From a virus, in IMG/VR virus record IMGVR_UViG_3300008451_000399, positions 1 to 64,000 of that record: DNA of 64,000 nucleotides, one strand, 5' to 3'. The notes under the pieces are model-generated. The model saw nothing but the letters and a program-made list of their open reading frames with translations. It was not told where the DNA came from and did not search any database. The stretch's first letter is position 1. Each line of letters starts with the position of its first letter. Of this stretch, positions 56,840 to 64,000 are shown piece by piece. Made by a program: the position numbers and the translations under genes.

Positions 56840-57073
56840 TTATTCATTATCCAAATTCCCAAGCAAAAGCTCTACCAAAGGCTCTAACAACTCCTCAGCA
56901 GCTTCTTCCCAAGCTTCGTCTAAAGAACTTTCATTACCATAAGTGTAGAATACCTTTTGTCGAAATTCAAAAGCATATCTAGCAGAGTGACAACCTAATC
57001 CAAAGTTAGTAGGTGCTTCGCTGATAAACTTAAGTCCAAGTGCTTCTGCAATATCTACTTTAGTTAGTTTCAT
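56840..57073 (-). CDS. Hypothetical protein
   Basis: 77 residues from the ATG at 57073 with GGAGAG upstream. Acidic helical C-terminus (EEAAEELLEPLVELLLGNLDNE). It overlaps the gene upstream. No family recognised. Confidence 0.55.
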   Translation of the reverse strand: MKLTKVDIAEALGLKFISEAPTNFGLGCHSARYAFEFRQKVFYTYGNESSLDEAWEEAAEELLEPLVELLLGNLDNE

Positions 57074-57233
57074 TATCACTCTCCAATAGTTTAAGTAGAA
57101 GCGTAATATTACTCGCTAAATGGTTTCCATCAACAGAATATCTCTGAGAAGGAGGGATGTTGTCATTTTCTTCGTATTTTGAAGTTTCTTGCAAAGAAAG
57201 CTCCAAAAATTGCTTAATTTGTTGTACGTTCAT
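57060..57233 (-). CDS. Small hypothetical protein (57 aa)
   Basis: A short frame with ATGA overlap to the gene upstream and a 14-nt overlap downstream; GAGGAG lies before the ATG. Helical (begins MNVQQIKQFLELSLQ; ends LLKLLESDNETN). Chained overlaps support it. Confidence 0.6.
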   Translation of the reverse strand: MNVQQIKQFLELSLQETSKYEENDNIPPSQRYSVDGNHLASNITLLLKLLESDNETN

Positions 57234-57379
57234 TTCTTCTCCTCAATAGTATAACACATAAATTCCATATAGAAAGCTTCTACAAGAAAATAAGTAGCTT
57301 TGGTATAATTGTCTGTGTATGCGTAATAGGCTCCAGAGAATAAGCAGACAATGTTTAAGATTTTGAATAAGTGGTACAT
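57230..57379 (-). CDS. Small hydrophobic protein (49 aa)
   Basis: A short frame joined to its neighbours by TAATG and ATGA overlaps. Aromatic and hydrophobic (MYHLFKILNIVCLFSGAYYA), one or two possible membrane segments. Function unknown. Confidence 0.5.
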   Translation of the reverse strand: MYHLFKILNIVCLFSGAYYAYTDNYTKATYFLVEAFYMEFMCYTIEEKK

Positions 57380-57672
57380 TATTTGTTGTCCACTAACTCA
57401 AAATCATTAATCCATCTCCCACGCTCTACACCCAAACGCTTCATGACAACAGCCATTACAGCGTCTTCAAATTCTTGTTGTGATGAGAATACAATCATGT
57501 CAGGAATTTCGTAAGACTCTTCAAATCTCGTATGCTCAAACCATCTATTTACACCTTCATCAGATCGTATCATGTAGTTCAATCCATCGTTGTGCAATAC
57601 TTTATAGGAATTATCGCTAGTTAAATCGCCATCCCAACCACTACTATCAATACACTTCACGTATTTAGCCAT
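57379..57672 (-). CDS. Hypothetical protein
   Basis: 97 residues. The N-terminus (KYVKCIDSSGWDGDLTSDNSYKVL) looks like a small SH3-like beta domain of a kind seen in phage proteins, followed by a helical part. Overlaps the upstream gene by 8 nt. Confidence 0.5.
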   Translation of the reverse strand: MAKYVKCIDSSGWDGDLTSDNSYKVLHNDGLNYMIRSDEGVNRWFEHTRFEESYEIPDMIVFSSQQEFEDAVMAVVMKRLGVERGRWINDFELVDNK

Positions 57673-57985
57673 TTTGTTTAGCCTCCTTAATTAACATTTC
57701 CAAGTGAGCTGCCATGTCTTCGTAGGTATAATATTTACCAGCTTTTTCATCATCCGTATAGCTGGTCGGTTCTCCAATATCCCTCATACCCTGATTAGCA
57801 AACTCCAAAGCTTTCTTCAACATTTCCTCTGCTGAGGGTTTTGGAGGCTTACATTTCGGCATAGGAGGGTAGTGCGTAGGTGATGGCACAGAGAATTCCA
57901 ATGTGGCTCTATCATCATGTACACAAAGATCACCTCTGTCAGTATCACCTATACTGTGTAATTTATTTACTTTCATGTAGTCCAT
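57665..57985 (-). CDS. Hypothetical protein
   Basis: 106 residues. A Pro-rich central stretch (PSPTHYPPMPKCKPPKPSAEE) precedes a helical end (DMAAHLEMLIKEAKQNG). No family recognised. Confidence 0.5.
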   Translation of the reverse strand: MDYMKVNKLHSIGDTDRGDLCVHDDRATLEFSVPSPTHYPPMPKCKPPKPSAEEMLKKALEFANQGMRDIGEPTSYTDDEKAGKYYTYEDMAAHLEMLIKEAKQNG

Positions 57986-57998
57986 GTCAGTTAATCTC

Positions 57999-58562
57999 CT
58001 AGTCTAAAATTGTTTTAGCCATTGCATCGAAGCTTCCATAATACGTCATCTCAGGAAACTTAGCAAGAATTTTCTGAATATATTGATGCTCATTGTTGTA
58101 AATGTCATTCGTTTTGTAAATAGCTTTAAACTTCACAGAACGTAAGAAGTCTTTACCGTAATGAGCTTTACCATTCTTCCACCAAGCTTTACAAATACTC
58201 AAAGGAAACTTATCTATGACACTGTTCCACGTTGGCTTACTCATACGCATAAGTTGTACCTTAACACCGTGAATAGAAGTTTCATACACAGCTTTTAGGT
58301 AAGGATTTTTCTTATACCACTCTGGGATATTCCCTCCAAGTTTTGTCTCAGTGATTTCAAAACCAGCTTTCTTTAACATATCTTCCATACGATACATAGT
58401 AGAAACTTGTGGACAATGAAAGAACAAGTCAATATCAGAAGCTTCTTTATCAAAGTACCAATCACGCACAGCTCCTCCAGCTACGATGCTGTAAGGGTCT
58501 ATTAAATACATCATGTCAAGTGCTTTGTTGGCTGCTTCTTTTTGTATATCTATTGTATTCAT
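57999..58562 (-). CDS. Nucleotidyltransferase superfamily protein
   Basis: 187 residues. The pol-beta fold signature is clear: VAGGAVRDW (27-35; Gly-Gly helix start) and SDIDLFF (42-48) with the two metal Asp residues 43 and 45. Further motifs suit the tRNA-nucleotidyltransferase/MNT-like side (GVKVQLMR). It is too short for a CCA-adding enzyme. Such stand-alone domains may transfer NMP to RNA, proteins or small molecules. Coupled to small genes of unknown role. Confidence 0.75.
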   Translation of the reverse strand: MNTIDIQKEAANKALDMMYLIDPYSIVAGGAVRDWYFDKEASDIDLFFHCPQVSTMYRMEDMLKKAGFEITETKLGGNIPEWYKKNPYLKAVYETSIHGVKVQLMRMSKPTWNSVIDKFPLSICKAWWKNGKAHYGKDFLRSVKFKAIYKTNDIYNNEHQYIQKILAKFPEMTYYGSFDAMAKTILD

Positions 58563-58900
58563 AAAATCTCCAAAAGTCTAGTATTATTACGATAGTATTC
58601 TGCTACCCACTCTTTAGGAATCTCTTTACCAGCTTCCAAATAACGTATCACAGCTTCTTGTATTTCTTTCTGACGATGTTCTAAAACAATGAATTCTGGT
58701 CGTAGTCCTAGTGGTGGCTTCTCAACTACGTCATTTGACAAAACTTCCTCAAATCTCTCTTTAAAGAATGTAGACTCTTTGCCCCCATCGTCAACTATCC
58801 AAATACAACCTTGATTTCCTAAGTATGGTTTGCTCTCTTTGTAAATCTTACCTTTTGTGATAAGACCTTCGTGAGTTTCTAGTGCTTTAAATTGTCGCAT
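58559..58900 (-). CDS. Hypothetical protein
   Basis: 113 residues. SH3-like N-terminus (FKALETHEGLITKGKIYKES) and a helical C-terminus (RQKEIQEAVIRYLEAGKEIP). It overlaps the nucleotidyltransferase gene by 4 nt, so the two may work together. No family recognised. Confidence 0.5.
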   Translation of the reverse strand: MRQFKALETHEGLITKGKIYKESKPYLGNQGCIWIVDDGGKESTFFKERFEEVLSNDVVEKPPLGLRPEFIVLEHRQKEIQEAVIRYLEAGKEIPKEWVAEYYRNNTRLLEIL

Positions 58901-58901
58901 A

Positions 58902-59210
58902 TCAATCCTTCTTAACTAACATTAATAAATAACTATCTCTACTATCATTCATCCTAATCTCCTCTTTAATAGCCTTCTGAATTGCTGCTAATTGTTTGAG
59001 GGATTTGGAGTTCTTTTGAACACTCTCTAGTTTCCTAGTTTTGTCTGCGTAGAGAGCTTTAAGATACATAGAGTTATCTCCAAGACATAAATCTGAAATC
59101 TCCATGTTAATCAATCTGAGTTTATCTTTTAATACACCTTGATTATATGTTAACTCGTTAATAAGCTCTTTATTCCTTGCAAGCATTGATTGTAATATGC
59201 TAGTTTTCAT
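58902..59210 (-). CDS. Hypothetical helical protein
   Basis: 102 residues, almost wholly helical with heptads and many Lys/Asn/Leu. No motif. GGAG precedes the start. Confidence 0.5.
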   Translation of the reverse strand: MKTSILQSMLARNKELINELTYNQGVLKDKLRLINMEISDLCLGDNSMYLKALYADKTRKLESVQKNSKSLKQLAAIQKAIKEEIRMNDSRDSYLLMLVKKD

Positions 59211-59219
59211 TTGTTCTCC

Positions 59220-60116
59220 TTATTTATTAAACTCAGGGAATATTGTAGCGAAATATTCTTTGATTGTCAAATTATTTTGTCCATAATAAACAGTATCACC
59301 ACTCCTACTGCTTGGTGCAAAGTATCTCTGAACAGCATTAATATAAAAACTGTATTCATGTTGATATGTGGTATCCCAATCCTTTACGAATCGCTTCACA
59401 TTTAATTGTTCTAGAGCAAGGTTATCGAATGAGACAATATCAAAAATCTTAAACAACTCGTGTATTTGTCTGTACCATTTACGATGCGAAGCAGAAACAA
59501 TTTTGACTTTACCTAAATTGAACCCAAAATCTTTCTCTCCTAATACAAGAATCTTCTTAACTCCATTGTCACGTAATTTCTTAACATCTTCGATGTCATC
59601 AATACCAGCAATTACGTGCACAACCATGTTAGAGTATTGCGTCAAAGCTACTGGAATATCTCTCATACCTTTACGATAACTGATACCTAAGCCTTTTACA
59701 GCTTTACTGAGAATTGCCAAGTGAATGTTGATAATATCTCTGTGTACCAACCCTTGATTAACTGTCAGATTCACAACAAAGCCCTTATCTCGACATTTAT
59801 ACAAAAACTTAAGTAATTCATCTGTAACTTCGTTAGCTCCAATAGCAAGCTCTATGCCAGATGGAAGGTTTTTAAGAACTTCAAACAACTCTGTAAGATT
59901 AGCATCACTACCATCTGTTGTTGCAGATTCATGACAGAATCCACAAATAGCTTTTCCTGTAGATTTGTTCAAACCAAATGCGCATTTCTCTGACACTCGT
60001 ATATCAATGTTTAAAGGATATGTAAGTTTAATATCTCCCTCACACTCAATAACACGAGTACCATCATTGTACAATTTAATATCTGCGTTTCCATTTTGGT
60101 AGTGATGTAACAACAT
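59220..60116 (-). CDS. Radical SAM protein with CX12CX2C motif
   Basis: 298 residues. After an N-terminal beta part comes IDIRVSEKC45, then C58GFC61, giving Cys spacing CX12CX2C instead of the classical CX3CX2C. It is followed by the expected strands of a TIM-barrel: IELAIGANEVTDELLKFL, VVNLTVNQG, LGISYRKG, VVHVIAGIDD, VKKILVLGEKDFG. The Gly-rich GANE segment may be the SAM-contacting loop. Substrate unknown. The gene upstream in the operon encodes a protein with a conserved Ser-rich N-terminus and could be its substrate or partner. Confidence 0.75.
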   Translation of the reverse strand: MLLHHYQNGNADIKLYNDGTRVIECEGDIKLTYPLNIDIRVSEKCAFGLNKSTGKAICGFCHESATTDGSDANLTELFEVLKNLPSGIELAIGANEVTDELLKFLYKCRDKGFVVNLTVNQGLVHRDIINIHLAILSKAVKGLGISYRKGMRDIPVALTQYSNMVVHVIAGIDDIEDVKKLRDNGVKKILVLGEKDFGFNLGKVKIVSASHRKWYRQIHELFKIFDIVSFDNLALEQLNVKRFVKDWDTTYQHEYSFYINAVQRYFAPSSRSGDTVYYGQNNLTIKEYFATIFPEFNK

Positions 60117-60133
60117 TATTTCTCCTCTCTCTA

Positions 60134-60583
60134 TTAATGGTTGTCGTTGTCAGTTTCAATCCAAGAACTACTATCAAAGATAAATGACTTCAATAATGAT
60201 TTATCTTCAAAAATGTAGTGCAAGTCAGCACTTTCTACAGATTGGTGGTCAATATACCCGTAGCCATCGTTCCATTTCTTCCCAAATACTTCATGCGTTA
60301 CAGCACCAGCTCCTGTGTGCTCACATACAACCTCTTGCAAAGTTTTTATAAACTCATCCCTCTTGTCTCCACTCCAATCCATCGCATAAATGTAAGCGTA
60401 TGCTAAACGAGCTTCGGGATATGAATATGTTTCTTGACTCCAACCAAACTCATGAGAATCGTCTACAATAATTAGATTATCCTCATTTGGTGTGATTCCA
60501 TCGTAAGTTCCACTTGCACCAATTGACAGACTGTGGCATGAGCTACTGTTTGTTTCAAATACTCCGTGACGTACTAATTTCAT
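60134..60583 (-). CDS. FETNSSS-motif protein, next to the radical SAM gene
   Basis: 149 residues. The N-terminus MKLVRHGVFETNSSSCHSLSI carries the R-X-G-V-F-E-T-N-S-S-S-X-H-S pattern that I know from many bacterial and phage proteins of unknown function. The rest is acidic and aromatic, ending in SSSWIETDNDNH. The immediate downstream neighbour (18-nt gap) is the radical SAM gene. The conserved Ser/Cys/His motif could be a modification site or metal site; this is inference. Confidence 0.6.
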   Translation of the reverse strand: MKLVRHGVFETNSSSCHSLSIGASGTYDGITPNEDNLIIVDDSHEFGWSQETYSYPEARLAYAYIYAMDWSGDKRDEFIKTLQEVVCEHTGAGAVTHEVFGKKWNDGYGYIDHQSVESADLHYIFEDKSLLKSFIFDSSSWIETDNDNH

Positions 60584-60593
60584 TATTTTCTCC

Positions 60594-60917
60594 TTATTTC
60601 AATTCTTTAGGAATCTTGGGGCAGTTATTATGTTCCCACCATTCACTACCGTCATATTCTCCACGACTACTCCAAGTACCACCTACATACCAGATCGTGC
60701 CATATAACTCTTGTCCACCAAACCCTGAGTCATACACAAAATCTAAAGAGGACAAGAATTTCTCGTAATCTTCGTCTGAGTAACCAACCTTCAATCGACA
60801 TACATCTATGTCTTCATCGTCGTAGATGTAGCCAATCTGTACTTCAGCAGCTTTAACTATCTTCTTGGAATCTTTTATGTGCATTAAAAACTCTTCTTTA
60901 GCATTTTTGTCACTCAT
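60594..60917 (-). CDS. Hypothetical protein
   Basis: 107 residues. C-terminal half with a Gly/Trp-rich run (GTIWYVGGTWSSRGEYDGSE, then WWEHNNCPKIP), a pattern I have seen in other phage hypothetical proteins. An acidic middle part precedes it. It precedes the FETNSSS gene by 10 nt. Confidence 0.55.
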   Translation of the reverse strand: MSDKNAKEEFLMHIKDSKKIVKAAEVQIGYIYDDEDIDVCRLKVGYSDEDYEKFLSSLDFVYDSGFGGQELYGTIWYVGGTWSSRGEYDGSEWWEHNNCPKIPKELK

Positions 60918-60927
60918 TATATTCTCC

Positions 60928-61131
60928 TCAGTCTGTCACAACAATCTTCAAACCATCGAACCCATAAACTGCAGGGAATCTATCCATACAGTCACTAGAA
61001 ACCACTTTTGTAATGTCTGTAATAGTGATGTTCTTTGGAGTATATCCTAAGTCTTGAATAACAAGTTGCTTTAATTGCTCCATGTTTAAAGTGAATGTTT
61101 TAGTTGTTCCTACGCTATTTAAAATTGACAT
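60928..61131 (-). CDS. Hypothetical protein
   Basis: 67 residues, small alpha/beta (TLNMEQLKQLVIQDLGYTPKN). AAAGGAG-like GGAGAAAACAAATG start. No family recognised. Confidence 0.5.
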   Translation of the reverse strand: MSILNSVGTTKTFTLNMEQLKQLVIQDLGYTPKNITITDITKVVSSDCMDRFPAVYGFDGLKIVVTD

Positions 61132-61143
61132 TTGTTTTCTCCT

Positions 61144-61554
61144 TTATTCCGCTAATAAATTCATCTGCTTAGAATACTTCAAAACACGCTTCATGTCAAG
61201 TCGTTTCAAGCTTTCATTTAAATTGCATTGTGTGTCATGCATCTTGACAATCTTGGCAAGAGCATTCCCTTTCACCTTAGCAATGTAGTCTTCGTAGCTT
61301 TCGTCAGCTACTTTTGTAATAGCTCGCACAGCATTAACAACATTATCTTCAAACAATCCGTACAATACATCTAAGCTACAATTCGTATCTTCAAGAATAT
61401 CATGGAGAATAGCAATAATTGGGAGTCTGTCGTCAACGTGACAGCTCACACTATCTGCTACAGCTAGTAGATGCACAGTATAAGGCTCATTGCCATACTT
61501 TTGTCCAGAGTGAAATTTTGTTGCGATTGTTAGGGCTAGTTCGTAGTCTGTCAT
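61144..61554 (-). CDS. Small alarmone hydrolase-like HD protein (MESH1/SpoT-type)
   Basis: 136 residues from the ATG at 61554 (AGGAG 5 nt upstream; a longer frame to 61611 lacks a ribosome site). HD motifs of the (p)ppGpp hydrolase group: His28 in GNEPYTVHLL, H51-D52 and E55-D56 in ILHDILEDT, and H106-D107 in KMHDTQCNL. These match the Mn-binding and catalytic positions of SpoT/MESH1 hydrolases. No synthetase domain. Likely removes (p)ppGpp or related alarmones; phage-borne hydrolases can neutralise toxic small alarmone synthetases. Confidence 0.8.
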   Translation of the reverse strand: MTDYELALTIATKFHSGQKYGNEPYTVHLLAVADSVSCHVDDRLPIIAILHDILEDTNCSLDVLYGLFEDNVVNAVRAITKVADESYEDYIAKVKGNALAKIVKMHDTQCNLNESLKRLDMKRVLKYSKQMNLLAE

Positions 61555-61582
61555 GATGTCTCCTGTAAATTGAACAGACTCT

Positions 61583-61611
61583 ACTTTATAGGAGTTGGTA
61601 GAATCTGTCAA
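61583..61611 (-). promoter_or_regulatory. Possible sigma70 promoter for the HD protein operon
   Basis: Leftward TTGACA (61611-61606) with TAAAGT (61588-61583) at 17 nt, or TATAAA at 15 nt. It lies between the primase-helicase stop and the HD gene. The -10 match is weaker than in the other promoters. Confidence 0.5.
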
Positions 61612-61620
61612 GAGGTTTGT

Positions 61621-63393
61621 TTAGAATGTTGCAGGGTTGGCTTCCAAATAATCATCCAAGTCCCATAACTTATGCTTCTCATTCTCATAGTAATACTTAC
61701 CAACAATTCCAGTATCTCCGACACCACGTGCCTTAGATAACTTCATTAATGTTGTATTCTTATCTAAATCAGAATCTGCTTCTTTATCTCGCATAATAAT
61801 AATGTTGATGCCACCAGATTTGAAAATAGTAGAGCTTCCCATAATATCTTCCTCTGATAAGTCTGCACCTTTAGAATTAGCCTTCTGTCCTTGTCCATTC
61901 TTGCGAACGTGATTTACATTGACAAACATTACTCCTGTCTTCATCCAACCTTTCATCCAACCCATGAACTTCGCTTGTTCATCCTCTCCAAGCATATCAA
62001 ACACATCTTGCAGTGGGTCAATGATAATTATCTTACAACCTAGACTAACAATCAAATACTCGATACGATCTTTCATTGTTTCAGCTTCAGCATCAAGAAT
62101 GTAGAAACGAGGGTTCCCATCACTGTCATAAAACAACTCATCTTGTAATTGAACAATATCTTCTGAGTCAATGAAGTTAAGACGGTCTTCTACTGTCTCA
62201 AATAAATTCATTTTGACTTCGGCGTAGGATGACAGAAGATTTACTCCATACTCACCATCTCCCGTTTCCATTGGGACAATTCCAACCTTACTATTTTCAT
62301 TCATAATCCAATGCAAGATCATTGCATCTACATAAGTCGATTTTCCAGTACCTGAGGCAGAAATTAGGTTTAGGATACAAGATGCTGGAATTCCTCCTCG
62401 TAGCTTCTTCTGTAACTTGTGCATAAAAGGTGGAAGCGTAATACGAGGCATACTCAGAAACTCTCGCATTTTATCTTTGATGTCCGTACTAGCTGTTACA
62501 CCTGAAGGTACATACTTCTTAGCTTTCAAGAAGTCTTGGATAAACTCTTGTTGCTTGCCAGCTTTAACATAATCATCAGCATCCTTGTAACGCATACGCA
62601 TCACCCAAGCCTTACCTTTAGGTAAAACTTTAATGATTTGTTCTGTAGCTTTCTGTCCAGCTTCATCTTCATCCATACACACAATAATCTTCTTGAATTG
62701 ATTAAAGAATTCATACTGAGCTTGCACTTGCTTGTGTGCTCCGCTTTCTCCTAGTGTAGAACATACAACTGCAGTTGTTTCATACTGCAAAGCATTACGT
62801 TGTGTCTGATTGTCCAAAAGCATTTGATATGTGCTCAAAGCCTTCGTTTCACCTCCTGTAATGATACAAGTGTTTGTGTGTGTCTTGAAACGGAATTGAA
62901 ACACCATATCGCATTCCTTCCCAACCTGTCCTACAGGATGTGAGAAATCTTTGGGGAATGTGCGAGTGCGATAACCTGATAATTCCCCGCCAATTGTTGT
63001 TGGAACATATTGCTTAACAGGCTCACCTGTCTCTTCATCATACGAATAACGCACTCCGAAGAAATTGTTTGTGGCTGTCTTAATACCTCTGTACCCTTTA
63101 CCATCTGTGCCAGTGTATCCCTTAATACGTTCATTCTCTTCTGGTGTAATTTTCTCTCTTGTACTCACTTCACTCTCCTCATAATAATCCTCTTCCTCAT
63201 CCCATCCCATAGCGTCACGATGCTCTTGACTAGCAATAGTCCAGCCACAACTCCAACAGTGGGCAGACTCTGTACTGGCATAGACATGTAAATTGTTTCT
63301 GGAATTATCTCTGCCTTCTCGTATACAACGAGGACAACCTGTTTTGTGCTCTCGTGTTAAATCAATTCCATACTTCTCTGCTATTGCTGACAT
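61621..63393 (-). CDS. Primase-helicase (T7 gp4-like)
   Basis: 590 residues, like T7 gp4 (566). N-terminal zinc-binding domain with C20, C23, C46, C49; Toprim primase with E182 in ITGGETKALS and the D-X-D site at 241-243 (CMDEDEAG); linker; then a DnaB-type helicase with Walker A SASGTGKS (345-352), Walker B IIIIDPLQD (about 452-460), the NVNHVRK motif and an Arg-containing NIIIMRDKEAD end. It unwinds DNA and primes the lagging strand, working with the polymerase, SSB and 5' exonuclease encoded nearby. Confidence 0.95.
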   Translation of the reverse strand: MSAIAEKYGIDLTREHKTGCPRCIREGRDNSRNNLHVYASTESAHCWSCGWTIASQEHRDAMGWDEEEDYYEESEVSTREKITPEENERIKGYTGTDGKGYRGIKTATNNFFGVRYSYDEETGEPVKQYVPTTIGGELSGYRTRTFPKDFSHPVGQVGKECDMVFQFRFKTHTNTCIITGGETKALSTYQMLLDNQTQRNALQYETTAVVCSTLGESGAHKQVQAQYEFFNQFKKIIVCMDEDEAGQKATEQIIKVLPKGKAWVMRMRYKDADDYVKAGKQQEFIQDFLKAKKYVPSGVTASTDIKDKMREFLSMPRITLPPFMHKLQKKLRGGIPASCILNLISASGTGKSTYVDAMILHWIMNENSKVGIVPMETGDGEYGVNLLSSYAEVKMNLFETVEDRLNFIDSEDIVQLQDELFYDSDGNPRFYILDAEAETMKDRIEYLIVSLGCKIIIIDPLQDVFDMLGEDEQAKFMGWMKGWMKTGVMFVNVNHVRKNGQGQKANSKGADLSEEDIMGSSTIFKSGGINIIIMRDKEADSDLDKNTTLMKLSKARGVGDTGIVGKYYYENEKHKLWDLDDYLEANPATF

Positions 63394-63402
63394 TATCTCT
63401 CC

Positions 63403-63585
63403 TCAACAAACGTACCAATATCCAATTCCAACATCGTCAAGAACATGTTCATCACTGAATAAGAAATCTTCAGCTTCATCTCCTAGTTCATTTACAGACC
63501 TGACTTCTATGAAGCTACCTCCGTAAGTGTCTCGCACAGATTTTGTTGACAACATTTCATATACGTAATATTTCTTGAAGCCCAT
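63403..63585 (-). CDS. Hypothetical protein
   Basis: 60 residues from the ATG at 63585, just after the upstream stop (TGAATATG), with a G-rich GGGGGGA ribosome site. Acidic, ends with aromatic GIGYWYVC. No family recognised. Confidence 0.5.
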   Translation of the reverse strand: MGFKKYYVYEMLSTKSVRDTYGGSFIEVRSVNELGDEAEDFLFSDEHVLDDVGIGYWYVC

Positions 63586-63587
63586 AT

Positions 63588-63950
63588 TCAATAATCCCCC
63601 CATCGTTCTACATGCCATCGGTGATATACTCCAATAGGTTCCTTCAGTGTTTTAGCAGTCCTTAACTTGCTTCGCAAATATGCATAAACATCGTTATCCA
63701 CAATATCCGCTAAAAATAAGTGTGTAATTTGCATTCCACCCCACTTACCGCAACATTCATGATGATTTATTGGAGTAATTCCAAACACTATTGTACCAAG
63801 ACTTTTATAAATACCTTCACACTTATTAGTCATATTAGATTTTATTTTTACATACGCTTCCACATTATGCACAAGAAATAGTATATAAGCATTCTCATCA
63901 TTGTCTACAATACTCTTCGCGTATTCTAACATCTCTTCAGTTGTTTTCAT
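63588..63950 (-). CDS. Hypothetical protein
   Basis: 120 residues from the ATG at 63950 (GGGAG upstream). Mixed alpha/beta with a His/Cys cluster (NHHECCGKWGG) that could bind metal and a basic aromatic end (YHRWHVERWGDY). No family recognised. The frame is open further to 63980, but that part overlaps the end of another gene. Confidence 0.5.
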   Translation of the reverse strand: MKTTEEMLEYAKSIVDNDENAYILFLVHNVEAYVKIKSNMTNKCEGIYKSLGTIVFGITPINHHECCGKWGGMQITHLFLADIVDNDVYAYLRSKLRTAKTLKEPIGVYHRWHVERWGDY

Positions 63951-63954
63951 AAAC

Positions 63955-63999
63955 TCAATTCTCCCGATCATCATAGACATCTTCCAGATTGCAACCCGA
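63955..63999 (-). CDS. C-terminal end of a gene cut by the window edge
   Basis: Fourteen codons and a TGA stop (..CNLEDVYDDREN). The acidic end, the short gap to the next start and the GGGAG within it are what one expects of a preceding operon gene. Too short for any functional statement. Confidence 0.35.
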   Translation of the reverse strand, partial: SGCNLEDVYDDREN

Positions 64000-64000
64000 C

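Noticed and set aside
1-64000. CRISPR arrays, integrase, attachment sites, transposase
   Set aside because: No regularly spaced repeats and no matching protein motifs were seen.

Overview
The window is part of the genome of a lytic tailed phage (siphovirus-like) with low GC. Evidence for the tailed virion: large terminase, portal, S49 prohead protease, lambda-E-type capsid, lambda-D-like decoration protein, tail tube, frameshifted tail chaperones and an 1841-residue tape measure. A lipoprotein reading frame resembling an outer-membrane spanin suggests a Gram-negative host. I see no integrase, repressor/Cro pair or partition system, so nothing points to lysogeny. The host genus cannot be read from the sequence.

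Layout. 1-6445 (minus): small early-type genes of mostly unknown role, with a helix-turn-helix protein, a DUF3223/HNH protein, a GIY-YIG endonuclease and a NADAR glycosidase. 6711-7376 (plus): one gene with its own consensus promoter and terminator. 7439-10397 (minus): ClpP-like protease, PhoH ATPase, ribbon-helix-helix protein and an HNH-type endonuclease. 10594-37900 (plus): packaging, head, tail, fibre and lysis genes in the classical order, interrupted by two GIY-YIG endonuclease genes and, between the presumed small and large terminase genes, by about 500 nt of hairpin-rich, probably non-coding sequence. 37970-64000 (minus): nucleotide metabolism (class I ribonucleotide reductase, glutaredoxin, two MazG-like enzymes), replication (5'-3' exonuclease, SSB, family A DNA polymerase, primase-helicase), two tRNA genes and many small accessory genes.

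How it works together. Replication is T7-like in parts (gp4-type primase-helicase, gp5-type polymerase, gp6-type exonuclease, gp2.5-type SSB), but I see no phage RNA polymerase. Instead the window has 13 good sigma70-type promoters, all with a 17-nt spacer and several with an extended -10, so the phage seems to rely on host RNA polymerase. The polymerase gene is split in front of its motif C by a compact group I intron with no ORF. Six or seven free-standing homing-type endonucleases are spread over the window.

Most interesting: the structured region between the terminase genes; the intron-split polymerase; an Acb2/Tad1-family cyclic-nucleotide sponge with an enlarged linker, found together with a NADAR ADP-ribosyl-glycosidase and a small alarmone hydrolase-like HD protein, which together look like a kit against nucleotide-signalling defences; a radical-SAM gene with an unusual CX12CX2C cluster motif next to a gene with the conserved FETNSSS-type N-terminus; and a textbook A-AAU-UUC frameshift site in the tail chaperone genes. 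Starts in this annotation were often moved to the codon with the best Shine-Dalgarno spacing.
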